Positions 52,921 to 61,230 of a stretch of DNA of 64,000 bases are shown here, one piece after another. Position 1 is the first letter of the stretch, and every line of letters starts with the position of its first letter. The stretch comes from JALORV01 sp963703945. Lineage in GTDB: Bacteria; Pseudomonadota; Gammaproteobacteria; Burkholderiales; Burkholderiaceae_F. A program made the translations under genes and the position numbers. Where the stretch lies: positions 331,745-395,744 of the forward strand of contig CAVPGM010000046.1 of NCBI GenBank assembly GCA_963703945.1. Reading direction: 5' to 3'. The notes under the pieces were generated by a model. It searched no databases and had not been told where the DNA came from. It saw nothing but the letters and a program-made list of their open reading frames with translations.

Positions 52921-53315
52921 TCACCCGAGGGTCATCCGAATACGCGCGAGGAGGTCCCGAGCGACCGGCCCGGTTTCCTCGATCATCACCCAGCCGCCAT
53001 CGCGCCAGCCGCGCACTTCCACAGTGGCCGTGATCCGCGTGATCCGTTCGCCGAAGGCCTCGACCCGAAGCTGGACGCGCTCCGCGACTCGCTCGAAGTT
53101 CCCCTCGTCCGCGCGCGCTGATCGCTCCCGCCATCCGGTCACGATCTCTCCGTCGGCGATCCGTTCCAGCGGATAGTCTCGGACGGCTTCCTGCGCGACG
53201 GCCCAGACTCGCGCGTACGGGACGTCCGCCACAACCAGGCGCAGCGGGAGGAGTCAGCCGCCACCGTCCCGCCAAGCGTCAACACGAGCGTGAGCGACGG
53301 AATCAACCGGATCAT
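52921..53315 (-). pseudogene. Small exported protein, frameshifted after its signal peptide
   Basis: From ATG 53315 one frame gives a signal peptide, MIRLIPSLTLVLTLGG and TVAADSS. Near 53240 the sense passes to another frame that reads LRLVVADVPYARVWAVAQEA and VEVRGWRDGGWVMIEETGP up to the stop at 52921. A one-base change joins them into a ~130-residue periplasmic protein. The second half, taken alone, has a possible GTG start at 53232 but no signal. ATG 53315 overlaps the metzincin-like gene's TGA (ATGA), so the pair is coupled. Unknown family. Confidence 0.55.
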
Positions 53316-53983
53316 CGGCGCACCGGATCAACGATCGTCACCGAGCGCCGGCCGGACCGCGCGAGCGCAATCCGCGTTCGCTCGCCGAGACCCACGAACG
53401 TGCCGGGCGCCAACGCGTAGAGGTCACGGATGAACGTGACGTCCCCCGTGGTGATCTCGCCGTCACCACCATCCGGGTCCATGAGTCCACCATCCGCCGT
53501 ATGGGCCAGGAACCCGATGGCGTGCCCAGTCTCGTGCACCACCGTCCGCTGACACTGAGGTCCCCGGAAGATCGCCTGGACGACCTGGATATCCGCGGAG
53601 GTGATGCGCCCATCGCTCTCGTATTCGACAAGCGCTGACCCGCAGACGTCATTGCCGCCCCCGAAGCGGAAGGCGATGCCCGCCGCGGGAGGGTTCCCGA
53701 CGAACGTGAACGTGACGGCGCCACCGGTCGCGGCCGCCCACGCGTTCACCTCGTCGGCCCGGGCGATGCCGTTCAGGAACACTGGGATCGGCAGGGCGGC
53801 CCAGCGCACGGTCCGGCCGTCATTGAAGCGCGCGTTGAGCGCGATCAGCAGGTCGCTGCTGCCGGAAGGTCCGCTGGCACTGCTCTTTCCGCAGCCGACG
53901 CATCCGAACACCAGTGCGACGACCATCAAGATGATGCGCGCCACCGCGAGCCTGCGTGCGGAAACCGTGCCTGTGCGCGTCAT
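53312..53983 (-). CDS. Metzincin-like zinc protease lipoprotein
   Basis: The 223-residue protein has a lipoprotein signal (IILMVVALVFGCVGCGKSS, lipobox VGC). A zinc-protease motif HETGHAIGFLAHTADGGLMD follows, matching HExxHxxGxxxH with a downstream Met as in metzincins. The preceding CGSALVEYESDGRITSADIQ and the strand before it fit a small matrixin-like fold. Its target is unknown. ATG 53983 has GGGGGA before it; the longer open frame upstream lacks a signal. It is coupled to the small exported protein downstream and preceded by copy B of the HxH family. Confidence 0.8.
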   Translation of the reverse strand: MTRTGTVSARRLAVARIILMVVALVFGCVGCGKSSASGPSGSSDLLIALNARFNDGRTVRWAALPIPVFLNGIARADEVNAWAAATGGAVTFTFVGNPPAAGIAFRFGGGNDVCGSALVEYESDGRITSADIQVVQAIFRGPQCQRTVVHETGHAIGFLAHTADGGLMDPDGGDGEITTGDVTFIRDLYALAPGTFVGLGERTRIALARSGRRSVTIVDPVRR

Positions 53984-54128
53984 GTGTCCCCCTTCTGACG
54001 CCTGCGGCGATACGAAGGCCCTCGTGGTCAGCGTCGGCGTCGGTTGTGCGGCCCACCGCGAGCCCGGCAAGCGGCGGCATCGGGCATGCCCGGTGCCGAT
54101 CTGCCAAGCGCCTACGACGAGCGACGAA

Positions 54129-54425
54129 TCAGCCGGTGGTCGGGGGGCCGCGCGGGCTGAAAGGGGGGGATGAAGCCTCGAACCAGCCTCGAGGCGCCGG
54201 TACACCTGCGATCTTCACGGATGGCCGGGGTTCAATCCAGTCAACCACTTGGGGCAACCCGCTCTGGTCCCAGCGTGCCGCGAGCATGGAGAGGGGGCAT
54301 TCGTCGTCGTAGAGGGCGGGGGTGTCCGCGCGGTGCTCGTGGAGCGCCGGTGTCCCCACGGCGAGGAGCGTCAGTGTGAGGCCCGACGTGAGAACACGGA
54401 GCAGCCTCAGTCGGACCATCGCCAT
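54129..54425 (-). CDS. Small secreted HxH/YDDxCP-family protein, copy B
   Basis: The 98-residue product has a signal peptide (RLLRVLTSGLTLTLLAVG then TPA), then LHEHRADTPALYDDECPLSM, the shared core. It ends SSPPFSPRGPPTTG, close to copy C. The middle part (WIEPRPSVKIAGVPAP) is not conserved between copies. It lies 145 bases upstream of the metzincin-like gene in the same direction and could share its transcript. Family and function are unknown. Confidence 0.65.
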   Translation of the reverse strand: MAMVRLRLLRVLTSGLTLTLLAVGTPALHEHRADTPALYDDECPLSMLAARWDQSGLPQVVDWIEPRPSVKIAGVPAPRGWFEASSPPFSPRGPPTTG

Positions 54426-54623
54426 GCGACCTCTACCGCCGTGCTCGGAGCGGAGCGCACATCACTGCCTCCGTATCCCGCACCATCGACAGCGGCACGC
54501 CGCCCGAGGCGAAGTTCCGAATCCTCGCGCGCGGCAGATGTGAGTGTTGCACGAGCGTGCCATCGGAGCGAGAAGCGTGCTACCCTAACGCTCGGTGTTG
54601 AAACCGACTTGGAGGGGTGTGCC

Positions 54624-54704
54624 ATGACGGCGACGACCAGAGTCTCCTGCGATCAATGTGGCAATCCCGAACACGTCCCCCTCCCCCCGCAAGCGCGCCG
54701 CTGA
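54624..54704 (+). CDS. 26-codon peptide with a zinc-ribbon-like CxxC
   Basis: A strong GGAGGGG site lies 9 bases before ATG 54624, and a TGCTACCCT -10-like element stands about 45 bases upstream. The product MTATTRVSCDQCGNPEHVP ends LPPQARR. One C-x2-C pair suggests half a zinc ribbon, so this may be a truncated zinc-ribbon protein or a short independent peptide. Expression is unproven. Confidence 0.35.
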   Translation: MTATTRVSCDQCGNPEHVPLPPQARR

Positions 54705-54769
54705 TCTGACCGCATTTCGCGCCCGCTAGGGCACGAACCACGACGCTGCGGGCCGCGTGGGGCTACGGC

Positions 54770-54926
54770 CTCCCGACTCGCGGTCGCGTGGGGTTGCCGA
54801 GCTTCAGAAGGCCCCGGGGGTCGACTGGGTCGGGCGCGATGGGCAGTTCGCGGCGTCAGCGAAGACGCGGCGCGAGACGCCGCCCTCCGCCAAGGGATCG
54901 AGGCGCTGCTCGGCGGCACGCCGTAG
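54770..54926 (+). pseudogene. Decayed C-terminal copy of the TlpA-like gene
   Basis: Across two frames the segment reads WVGRDGQ and then VRGVSEDAARDAALRQGIEA followed by LLGGTP and a stop. This parallels the end of the intact TlpA-like protein at 50.2-50.35 kb (YWVGRDGRVRGVSEGEASDA ... LLLAGIP, stop). The upstream part is too degraded to align confidently. It indicates an old local duplication on the same strand. Confidence 0.65.
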
Positions 54927-55074
54927 GCACGCGTCACCGCAATCGCGAATCGGACGCGGCACCCGTGTATCACCCGCGGTTCCTCGAACACTCGTGACAT
55001 CCGAGAGTATCCCGGCTCGGGGAACCCGCGCATCGTGACCCTCCCTCGAACGCGCTCCCGGAGCCGCACCACCT

Positions 55075-55599
55075 TCAGGGTCCGCGTGGATCGGTCGACG
55101 GGCGGGGCGCCTCCGGAGCGTTGGGGCAGGCTCCCCGCGCGTCGGCGCTCGCGATCGCCACGAGATGCACCCGGGCGACACCGTCGTCGAGCATCCCAAT
55201 GCCGGTCGCCGCGGCTTCGGACAGGTCGATGATGCGGCCGGGCACGAATGGTCCCCGGTCATTGATCCTCACGATGACGGTCTCGTGATTCTCGGCGTTG
55301 GTGACCTGCACGCACACGTGCATGGGGAGGACCGGGTGGGCGGCCGTCAGCGCGTGTGCGTCGAACGGCTCGCCGCTGGCGGTCGGCTGCCCCTGGTAGG
55401 ACCGGCCGTACCAGCTGGCGAGCCCATCTTCCACAAACCCTTGCCACTGCCGCACCGGAACGTACCGGCGACCGTCGACGGTATATGGCGTCAGGCTTCC
55501 CGATCCCGTCCCGGAGGGCGTCGCGCAGCCGCCGAACGCGAGCAGGGCGATGGTATACACCACACCCCGACCCTTCTTGTCCCACGCGGGCCTGGTCAC
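55075..55599 (-). CDS. rlpA: RlpA-like lipoprotein (septal-ring-type double-psi beta-barrel)
   Basis: The 174-residue product has a lipoprotein signal (VVYTIALLAFGGC, lipobox FGGC). The RlpA domain follows: GLASWYGRSYQGQPTASGEP, DAHALTAAHPVLPMHVCVQV, and IVRINDRGPFVPGRIIDLSE with the catalytic-type Asp in NDRGPF. Relatives cleave glycan strands lacking stem peptides. GTG 55599 overlaps the ABC-transporter stop (GTGA), making it the last gene of the six-gene operon. No SPOR domain is present. Confidence 0.82.
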   Translation of the reverse strand: MTRPAWDKKGRGVVYTIALLAFGGCATPSGTGSGSLTPYTVDGRRYVPVRQWQGFVEDGLASWYGRSYQGQPTASGEPFDAHALTAAHPVLPMHVCVQVTNAENHETVIVRINDRGPFVPGRIIDLSEAAATGIGMLDDGVARVHLVAIASADARGACPNAPEAPRPSTDPRGP

Positions 55600-57329
55600 G
55601 GTACGGCCGGCGCGGCGGCCGGATGATCGGCGACTGCGGTCAGATCGAGCACCCGGTCGTGGAAGGCGCGCAGGGTGCTGCGGTGCCCGACGCTGATGAT
55701 CGCGGGACGCCACGGCGCCTCGCGCAGCATGCGGTAGAACCGCGCTTCGGTGGCCTCGTCGAGCGCGGAGGTCGCCTCGTCGAGGAAGATGACGGCGGGC
55801 TCGGCCAGGAAGAGCCGCGCGAAGGCCAGTCGCTGCTGCTCGCCTCCCGACAGGCGTTGGGACCAGTTATCGGTCAGGTCGAGCTCGGGCTCGAGGCCGG
55901 CGAGCCCGACCTTCTGCAGGACCTCTCTGAGCCGCTCGTCGGGGATCGCGGTCCCATCCTCGGGATAGGCCAGCGCCTGGCGCAGACTGCCGAGTGGAAT
56001 GTAGGGCTTTTGCGGCACGAAGAAGGTGCGGCCCTGGGCGAGCCGCACCTTGCCGCGGCTGAACGGCCAGAGCCCCGCGATCGCGCGCAGCATCGTGCTC
56101 TTCCCGATGCCCGTGGGGCCGGCCACCAGCACCGCGGCGCCGGGCTCCGCGCTCAGCTCGATTTGGGAGATCAGCGGTCGGCCGTCCGGCAGGTCGAGGG
56201 CGAGATCGCTCACGGTCAGACCGGTGCCCTGGCGGGCGATCGGCAAGGTCCCGGACGCCTGGGGCTCCCTGGCGATCTCGGCGACGTGGGCGTCGAAGCT
56301 CGAAAGCCGACGGACGACCGAGAACCACATCGCGATGTCGCCGAAGGCATTGATGATGAACGACAGGGACTCGACCACCTGATTGAACGCGTTCCCGGTC
56401 TGCTGCAGGTCGCCCAGTCTGATCTGCCTGGCGAAGAACCGCGGCGCCTGCACGAGGTACGGAAACAGCACGGACGCCTGCCCGAAGGAGAAGGTGAATC
56501 CGTTCACCTTGAGGCTCCGCCACATGATCGCCCAGAAGTTCGCGACCACCTGGCGGAAACGGCCGCTCGAGATGTCGAACTCCCGGTCTTCGCCGCGGTA
56601 GAAGGCGACGCTTTCGGTGTTCTCGCGCAGCCGCACCAGGCTGTAGCGGAAGTCCGCCTCGTAGCGTTGCTGGTTGAAGTTGAGTCCGATCAGCGGGCGC
56701 CCGATCTTCGTGGTCACGAACGTGCCGACGACCACGTAGACGATGACGAGCCAGACCATGTAGGCGGGGATCGTCACGGCGCCGAGGAACCCGAGCGGGA
56801 TCGTCAATGGCCCCGAGAGCGACCACAGAATGAAGACAAATGAGAAGAACGACACGATGCTGCTCAGCAGGCCGAGTGACAGCGCCAGCGCGCTGTCGAC
56901 GAAATCGCGCACGTCCTCGGCAATGCGCTGGTCCGGGTTATCGGTCGAGAGACCGGTCAGCTGCAGCCGATAGTAGGCGCGGTGATCCAGCCAGCGCTTG
57001 AGGTAGAGATCCGTGAGCCAGCGTCGCCAGCGGATGCGCAGCATCTGGCTCAGGAACCCGCGGGAGGTGCCGATCAATACCCACAGCGTCGCGAGGCCGG
57101 CGAAGAGCGCGATCTGCACGTAGAAGCCGTGCGCGTCCAGATTCTGCAGCGTGTTGTAGAAGGCGTTGTACCAATAGCTGAACCGCACGTTGAGCGCGAC
57201 CTGGCCCAGGCTCAGCATCACGACGAGGATCAGGAGGCCCAGCGCCCTCCACCGCTCCTCCGAGACCCAGTACGGCCTGGCGATCCCCCAGGCCTCGCGA
57301 AGGATCCCCCGCATCCCGTGCTCGTTCAT
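55596..57329 (-). CDS. ABC transporter with fused membrane and ATPase domains, SbmA/YddA-BacA-like
   Basis: The 577-residue protein has a six-helix SbmA/BacA-type membrane domain (about 1-330; LNVRFSYWYNAFYNTLQNLD, TDLYLKRWLDHRAYYRLQL and NPDQRIAEDVRDFVDSALAL are diagnostic). The ATPase domain has Walker A AGPTGIGKSTMLRAIAG, signature LSGGEQQRLAFAR and Walker B PAVIFLDEATSALDEA. Relatives transport peptides, cobalamin or long-chain molecules. ATG 57329 is used; a TTG 6 bases upstream is an alternative. It lies 6 bases after the ATPase gene and overlaps rlpA. Substrate unknown. Confidence 0.88.
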   Translation of the reverse strand: MNEHGMRGILREAWGIARPYWVSEERWRALGLLILVVMLSLGQVALNVRFSYWYNAFYNTLQNLDAHGFYVQIALFAGLATLWVLIGTSRGFLSQMLRIRWRRWLTDLYLKRWLDHRAYYRLQLTGLSTDNPDQRIAEDVRDFVDSALALSLGLLSSIVSFFSFVFILWSLSGPLTIPLGFLGAVTIPAYMVWLVIVYVVVGTFVTTKIGRPLIGLNFNQQRYEADFRYSLVRLRENTESVAFYRGEDREFDISSGRFRQVVANFWAIMWRSLKVNGFTFSFGQASVLFPYLVQAPRFFARQIRLGDLQQTGNAFNQVVESLSFIINAFGDIAMWFSVVRRLSSFDAHVAEIAREPQASGTLPIARQGTGLTVSDLALDLPDGRPLISQIELSAEPGAAVLVAGPTGIGKSTMLRAIAGLWPFSRGKVRLAQGRTFFVPQKPYIPLGSLRQALAYPEDGTAIPDERLREVLQKVGLAGLEPELDLTDNWSQRLSGGEQQRLAFARLFLAEPAVIFLDEATSALDEATEARFYRMLREAPWRPAIISVGHRSTLRAFHDRVLDLTAVADHPAAAPAVP

Positions 57330-57335
57330 GGTCAA

Positions 57336-59294
57336 TCAACTCCCGGGCGCATCCGGCCCTTCGCTCCAAGACCGTCCTTCTGAGGCATCATCGAAGCGGA
57401 GCAGTCGCGCGCTGTTCACGATCACGATGAACGTGCCGACGTTCTGTACCACCGCGCCCATGATTGGGCTGATCAGGCCCAGACCCGCGACGACGATGAT
57501 GGCCAGACTGCCGCCGATCGCGAACAGCACATTCTGGTTGACGACCGCGCGGGTCCGCTGCGCGAGCCGCATCGTCTGGGGGAGACGTCCGAGGTCGGTG
57601 CCCATGAGCGCCACATCTGCGCTCTGGACGGCGACGTCCGACCCCATCGCACCCATCGCGACGCCGATGTCAGCCGCGTGCAGGGCCAGCGCGTCGTTGA
57701 CGCCATCGCCCACCACCATCACGCGATGCCCGCTCGCCTTCTCGCGCTCGACCACCGCGAGCTTGGCTTCCGGGAGGCAGCTGGCCAGGTACTCGTCGAC
57801 GCCGAGGTCGCGGGCGACGGGCTCCGCGACGTCGGCGCGATCGCCCGTCATCAAGACGGTGCGCGCCACACCGAGCTCTCGTAGGGCTGCGATGGCGTCG
57901 CGGCTCCCCGGTCGCGGGCGGTCGGCCAGCAGCACCAGCCCGAGCACCTCCCGGTCGCGCGCGACCCACACGACTGGCCCGGCGTGTGGCGGACCTGACT
58001 CCGGCGGCTCGAGTCCCGATTCCCGGAGCCACGCGGCGGACCCGAGACGCACGATCGTCCCGTTGTGGCGAGCCGCGACGCCGCGCCCGGGCGCTTCCTC
58101 GATCGCGTCCGCCTCACGAGCGTGGGTGCCCCCGACCGCCGCCAGGATGGCTTGCGACACGGGGTGGCGGGATCCGATCGCGCACGCCGCGGCCGCCCGG
58201 AGCACCTCGTCAGGGAGCTGCTCGCCGAGCGGGCGCACGGCGAGTACTTCGAGCCGGCCGGTGGTCACGGTGCCGGTCTTGTCCAGGATGAGCGTATCGA
58301 CGTCCCCGAGTCGCTCCAGGACCCGAGGGCTCTTGATGAGGACGCCGAGACGGGACGCGACGGCCAGCGCCGCGGTCATAGCCGAGGGGCTTGCGAGGAC
58401 GAGCGCGCACGGGCAGCTGACCACCAGGATCGCGATGGCGCGGGTGAGATCCTGAGTGAAAGTCAGCACGGCGGCGGCGACCAGGAGTACCGCGGGCAGA
58501 TAGTACTCGGTGTATTGCTCGATCAGCTGGACGATCGGCGCCTTGGCCTGCTCGGCGGCCCGGAGCAGCTCGACAATCCGGCCGAGCACGGTCGCCTCGG
58601 CGAGGTCGGTCACCTCGACCTCGAGGACACCCGACAGGTTGAGGGTCCCGGCGAACACCTGGGAACCGGGGGAGACCTCCTCGGCCACGGCCTCGCCCGT
58701 CATCGTGCTCTGGTCCACGGCCGAGCGGCCGCGCACGACACGACCATCCGCCGGAAAGGCCTCGCCCGGGCGGACGACGATCCGGTCTCCGAGACGGAGG
58801 TCCTCGACGCCCACCGCTTCCTCGCCGCGAGCCCCCAGCCTGGCGGCCGTGTCCGGCCGCAAGGTCTTGAGCCCCTCGATCGCCGCGCGGGCACCGAGGA
58901 TGCTGCGCTCTTCGAAGAAGTGACCGATCTCCATCACGAGGGGCACGAGGATCGCGGTCTCGAACTCTCCGACCGCCGCGGCGGCGAGCAACGCCAGGCT
59001 GACGAGCTGGTCCACGGCGGAGTTCGGGTCGCGCGTGACAAACCCGCGGACCCCGGCCACCAGGACCGGGGCCATCGCGACCACCGCGCCGAGCGCCAGC
59101 AGCACCGCCGTGATCTCCGCCTGGCCTGGCACGAGGTACCGGTGCGCCAGGCCGGCGACGAGCAGGACTCCGGCGACCAACGCGCCCCCGAGCCGCCGCG
59201 CGATCCGGCGGCGCTCGTCCGCCGTCAGCCCGGATTCGAGGGCGGCCTGGAGGTGCCTGCTGAGCGGGCGAGGGTGAATCGCGAGGACCGTCAT
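57336..59294 (-). CDS. P1B-type heavy-metal-translocating ATPase without N-terminal metal-binding domain
   Basis: The 652-residue pump has the TGE dephosphorylation motif at 199-201, the metal-path CPC at 294-296 (VSCPCALVLASP), the phosphorylated Asp338 in DKTGT, the GSRHPVSQAI loop and GDGVNDALALHAADIG. There is no HMA or CxxC module before the first helix. The last helix reads VVQNVGTFIVIVNSARLL (about 615-632), so the Asp of Zn/Cd pumps such as ZntA is replaced and the ion specificity is unclear. Its ATG overlaps the stop of the third SPFH gene (ATGA). Confidence 0.92.
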   Translation of the reverse strand: MTVLAIHPRPLSRHLQAALESGLTADERRRIARRLGGALVAGVLLVAGLAHRYLVPGQAEITAVLLALGAVVAMAPVLVAGVRGFVTRDPNSAVDQLVSLALLAAAAVGEFETAILVPLVMEIGHFFEERSILGARAAIEGLKTLRPDTAARLGARGEEAVGVEDLRLGDRIVVRPGEAFPADGRVVRGRSAVDQSTMTGEAVAEEVSPGSQVFAGTLNLSGVLEVEVTDLAEATVLGRIVELLRAAEQAKAPIVQLIEQYTEYYLPAVLLVAAAVLTFTQDLTRAIAILVVSCPCALVLASPSAMTAALAVASRLGVLIKSPRVLERLGDVDTLILDKTGTVTTGRLEVLAVRPLGEQLPDEVLRAAAACAIGSRHPVSQAILAAVGGTHAREADAIEEAPGRGVAARHNGTIVRLGSAAWLRESGLEPPESGPPHAGPVVWVARDREVLGLVLLADRPRPGSRDAIAALRELGVARTVLMTGDRADVAEPVARDLGVDEYLASCLPEAKLAVVEREKASGHRVMVVGDGVNDALALHAADIGVAMGAMGSDVAVQSADVALMGTDLGRLPQTMRLAQRTRAVVNQNVLFAIGGSLAIIVVAGLGLISPIMGAVVQNVGTFIVIVNSARLLRFDDASEGRSWSEGPDAPGS

Positions 59295-60298
59295 GGCTCG
59301 TCCGGTCCCGCGCTCTCGCTGGACCTAGCATCGGTCGGAATGAGGATCCGCCCCGTGTCCCGGCCGGGGGGCACGAGGATCCGGCCTCCGGCCCCCGCCA
59401 GGGCCTGCTCCATCGCCTCGCGATACAACCGCTGCCGCACCACGGCGGGGCTGCGGCGGTATTCCGTCTGGATCGCCAGAAATGCGGCCGCCGCGCCCCG
59501 GGCCTCGGCGAGGCGGGCCGCCTCGTCGGCCTCGGCCGCGCGGACCTGGTTCTGAGCGTCCACCGCCGCTCCCGGCAAGGCCTGCTCACGGTAGCTCCGC
59601 GCCTGGTCGGCCCGGGTCTTGCGCTCGACAAACGCGCTCTGCACGGCATCGAAGTCACGCGCCACCTGCGGTGGCGGCCGGAGAGCCGTGAACTCGAGGG
59701 CGAGCAGCCGGACCCACGGTCCGTCCTGATCCAGCCGAGCCTGGGCGCGCCCCAGGGCCTGAGCGGCCAGCTGCTTCTGGCCCTCGACGAGGACCGCATC
59801 GACCGTCGTTTCACCGAACGTCCGGGTGAGGGCGGAAACCACAGCATCCTGGACGATGCGCTCCGGTGCCACCGCCCGGAGCGCCCACGCCACGGGATCG
59901 GCGATCTGGTACTTGAGCACCGCGCGCGGCTGGACGATGTTGTGATCCGCCGTGAGCGCGTATCCGGTGGCCGTGACGTCCAGGCGGTCGCCACCCGCCT
60001 CGCCCCCGGTCAGTGCTTCGATGCGCATCTCCTGCACACGCTTGACGGGGACCCGGATCACCTCGTCGATGAGATACGGGAGGGCGATCAGCAACCCCGG
60101 GCCATGGATCTGCTCGGCCCGTGTCTGGCCCGTCAGCTTCCCGAACCGCAGCCGGAGCGCCACCTCGTCAGGCTTAACCACGGTGACCCCGGAAACCAGG
60201 ACGGCGATGGCCGCCAGCGTCGTAACCCACTTGAGGAGGCGGAAGACGCTGGTGAGACTGTCGAGCAGCAGCCGCGACGCGGACGCGGACGGCGTCAT
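59291..60298 (-). CDS. SPFH/band-7 membrane protein, HflK-like (third of three)
   Basis: The 335-residue protein has one N-terminal membrane helix (VTTLAAIAVLVSGVTVV) followed by an SPFH domain opening KPDEVALRLRFGKL. A coiled, Ala/Glu/Arg-rich stretch follows (VDAQNQVRAAEADEAARLAE), then EYRRSPAVVRQRLYREAMEQ. HflK/HflC-type proteins form large membrane cages around FtsH; no ftsH is in this window. It lies 5 bases after the second SPFH gene and overlaps the P1B-ATPase start, so a link to metal transport is suggested by context only. Confidence 0.85.
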   Translation of the reverse strand: MTPSASASRLLLDSLTSVFRLLKWVTTLAAIAVLVSGVTVVKPDEVALRLRFGKLTGQTRAEQIHGPGLLIALPYLIDEVIRVPVKRVQEMRIEALTGGEAGGDRLDVTATGYALTADHNIVQPRAVLKYQIADPVAWALRAVAPERIVQDAVVSALTRTFGETTVDAVLVEGQKQLAAQALGRAQARLDQDGPWVRLLALEFTALRPPPQVARDFDAVQSAFVERKTRADQARSYREQALPGAAVDAQNQVRAAEADEAARLAEARGAAAAFLAIQTEYRRSPAVVRQRLYREAMEQALAGAGGRILVPPGRDTGRILIPTDARSSESAGPDEP

Positions 60299-60303
60299 GA
60301 TGC

Positions 60304-61230
60304 CTACTTCGCCTGCTGACCGGGCGTGGAGCCGACTCCCTCGGTCAGGCCTGGGGTCGTCAGCAGACTGAAGGGGGCGGCATCGGTTCGGAGAATGACC
60401 GTCGCGCGCTGGCCGAGGAGGATCTTCAGCGAATCCAGCGAGCGCAGGAACCGATAGAGCTCAGGGTCCCGGCTCTGGGCCTCGGCGTAGATGCGAGCGG
60501 CCTGGGCGTCGGCCCGCGCGCCGATCTCGGCGGCCTTCTGGGTCGCCTCGGCGCGCACCTTAGCAGCATCGAGGTCGGCCTGCGAGCGAATCGCGGCCGC
60601 CTCGCGCTCGCCCTCCGCCCGGTACCGAGCGGCGAACTGCTGTCGTTCGGTCCGCATCTGCTCGAAGACAAAGGGGACGTTCTCCGGAGGCAGACCCAGC
60701 TGTTTGAGCCCGACCTGGCGCACGTCGACCCCGAAGCGCTCGCGGGCCGTGCCGCGCACGTCGGCGAGAATGTCGGCCTCGATCTCGGGGACCTTGAGCC
60801 GGGTGGGATCGGTGGACACGAGCGCGACGAGCTCATAGCGGCCCAGCACGGCATTTTTCGCGTTGGTCACGAGCCCATCCAGTCGATCCTCCGCGCTCGC
60901 GAGATCCCCCACTGACTGCAGGAAGGTGAGCGGCTCCCCGATCGACCAGATGACGAACGTGCGCAGGACGATGTTCTTTTTGTCGCGCGTAAGTGTCTCG
61001 ACGAAGCGCGAGTTGAAGAGCCGCTGGCGCGCGTCGAACCGCCAGACTTGCTCGATTGGCCACGGCCACTTCAGATGGAGGCCCGCGTCAGGCCACACCG
61101 TCCGCGGCGCGCCGAACCGAGTCACGACGGCCACTTGCCCCTCGCGGACGGCCACGACCACGCTGGACGCGACGATCGTGGTCAGGATCCCAGCCGCGAG
61201 TATCCAGCGGACGAGCGAGCGCCCCATCAT
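60304..61230 (-). CDS. SPFH/band-7 membrane protein, HflC-like (second of three)
   Basis: The 308-residue protein has an N-terminal helix (WILAAGILTTIVASSVVVAV) and then REGQVAVVTRFGAPR with GLHLKWPWPIEQVWRFDARQ, the HflC pattern. ERFGVDVRQVGLKQLGLPPE and the coiled segment RTERQQFAARYRAEGEREAA also match HflC. It ends YRFLRSLDSLKILLGQRATV as in HflC. Its start overlaps the first SPFH gene's stop by 4 bases. Confidence 0.88.
   Translation of the reverse strand: MMGRSLVRWILAAGILTTIVASSVVVAVREGQVAVVTRFGAPRTVWPDAGLHLKWPWPIEQVWRFDARQRLFNSRFVETLTRDKKNIVLRTFVIWSIGEPLTFLQSVGDLASAEDRLDGLVTNAKNAVLGRYELVALVSTDPTRLKVPEIEADILADVRGTARERFGVDVRQVGLKQLGLPPENVPFVFEQMRTERQQFAARYRAEGEREAAAIRSQADLDAAKVRAEATQKAAEIGARADAQAARIYAEAQSRDPELYRFLRSLDSLKILLGQRATVILRTDAAPFSLLTTPGLTEGVGSTPGQQAK

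Noticed and set aside
58210..59994. 594-codon minus-strand frame overlapping the P1B ATPase and SPFH genes in another frame
   Set aside because: Arg/Ser/Pro-rich composition, no motifs; both underlying genes are confidently assigned.
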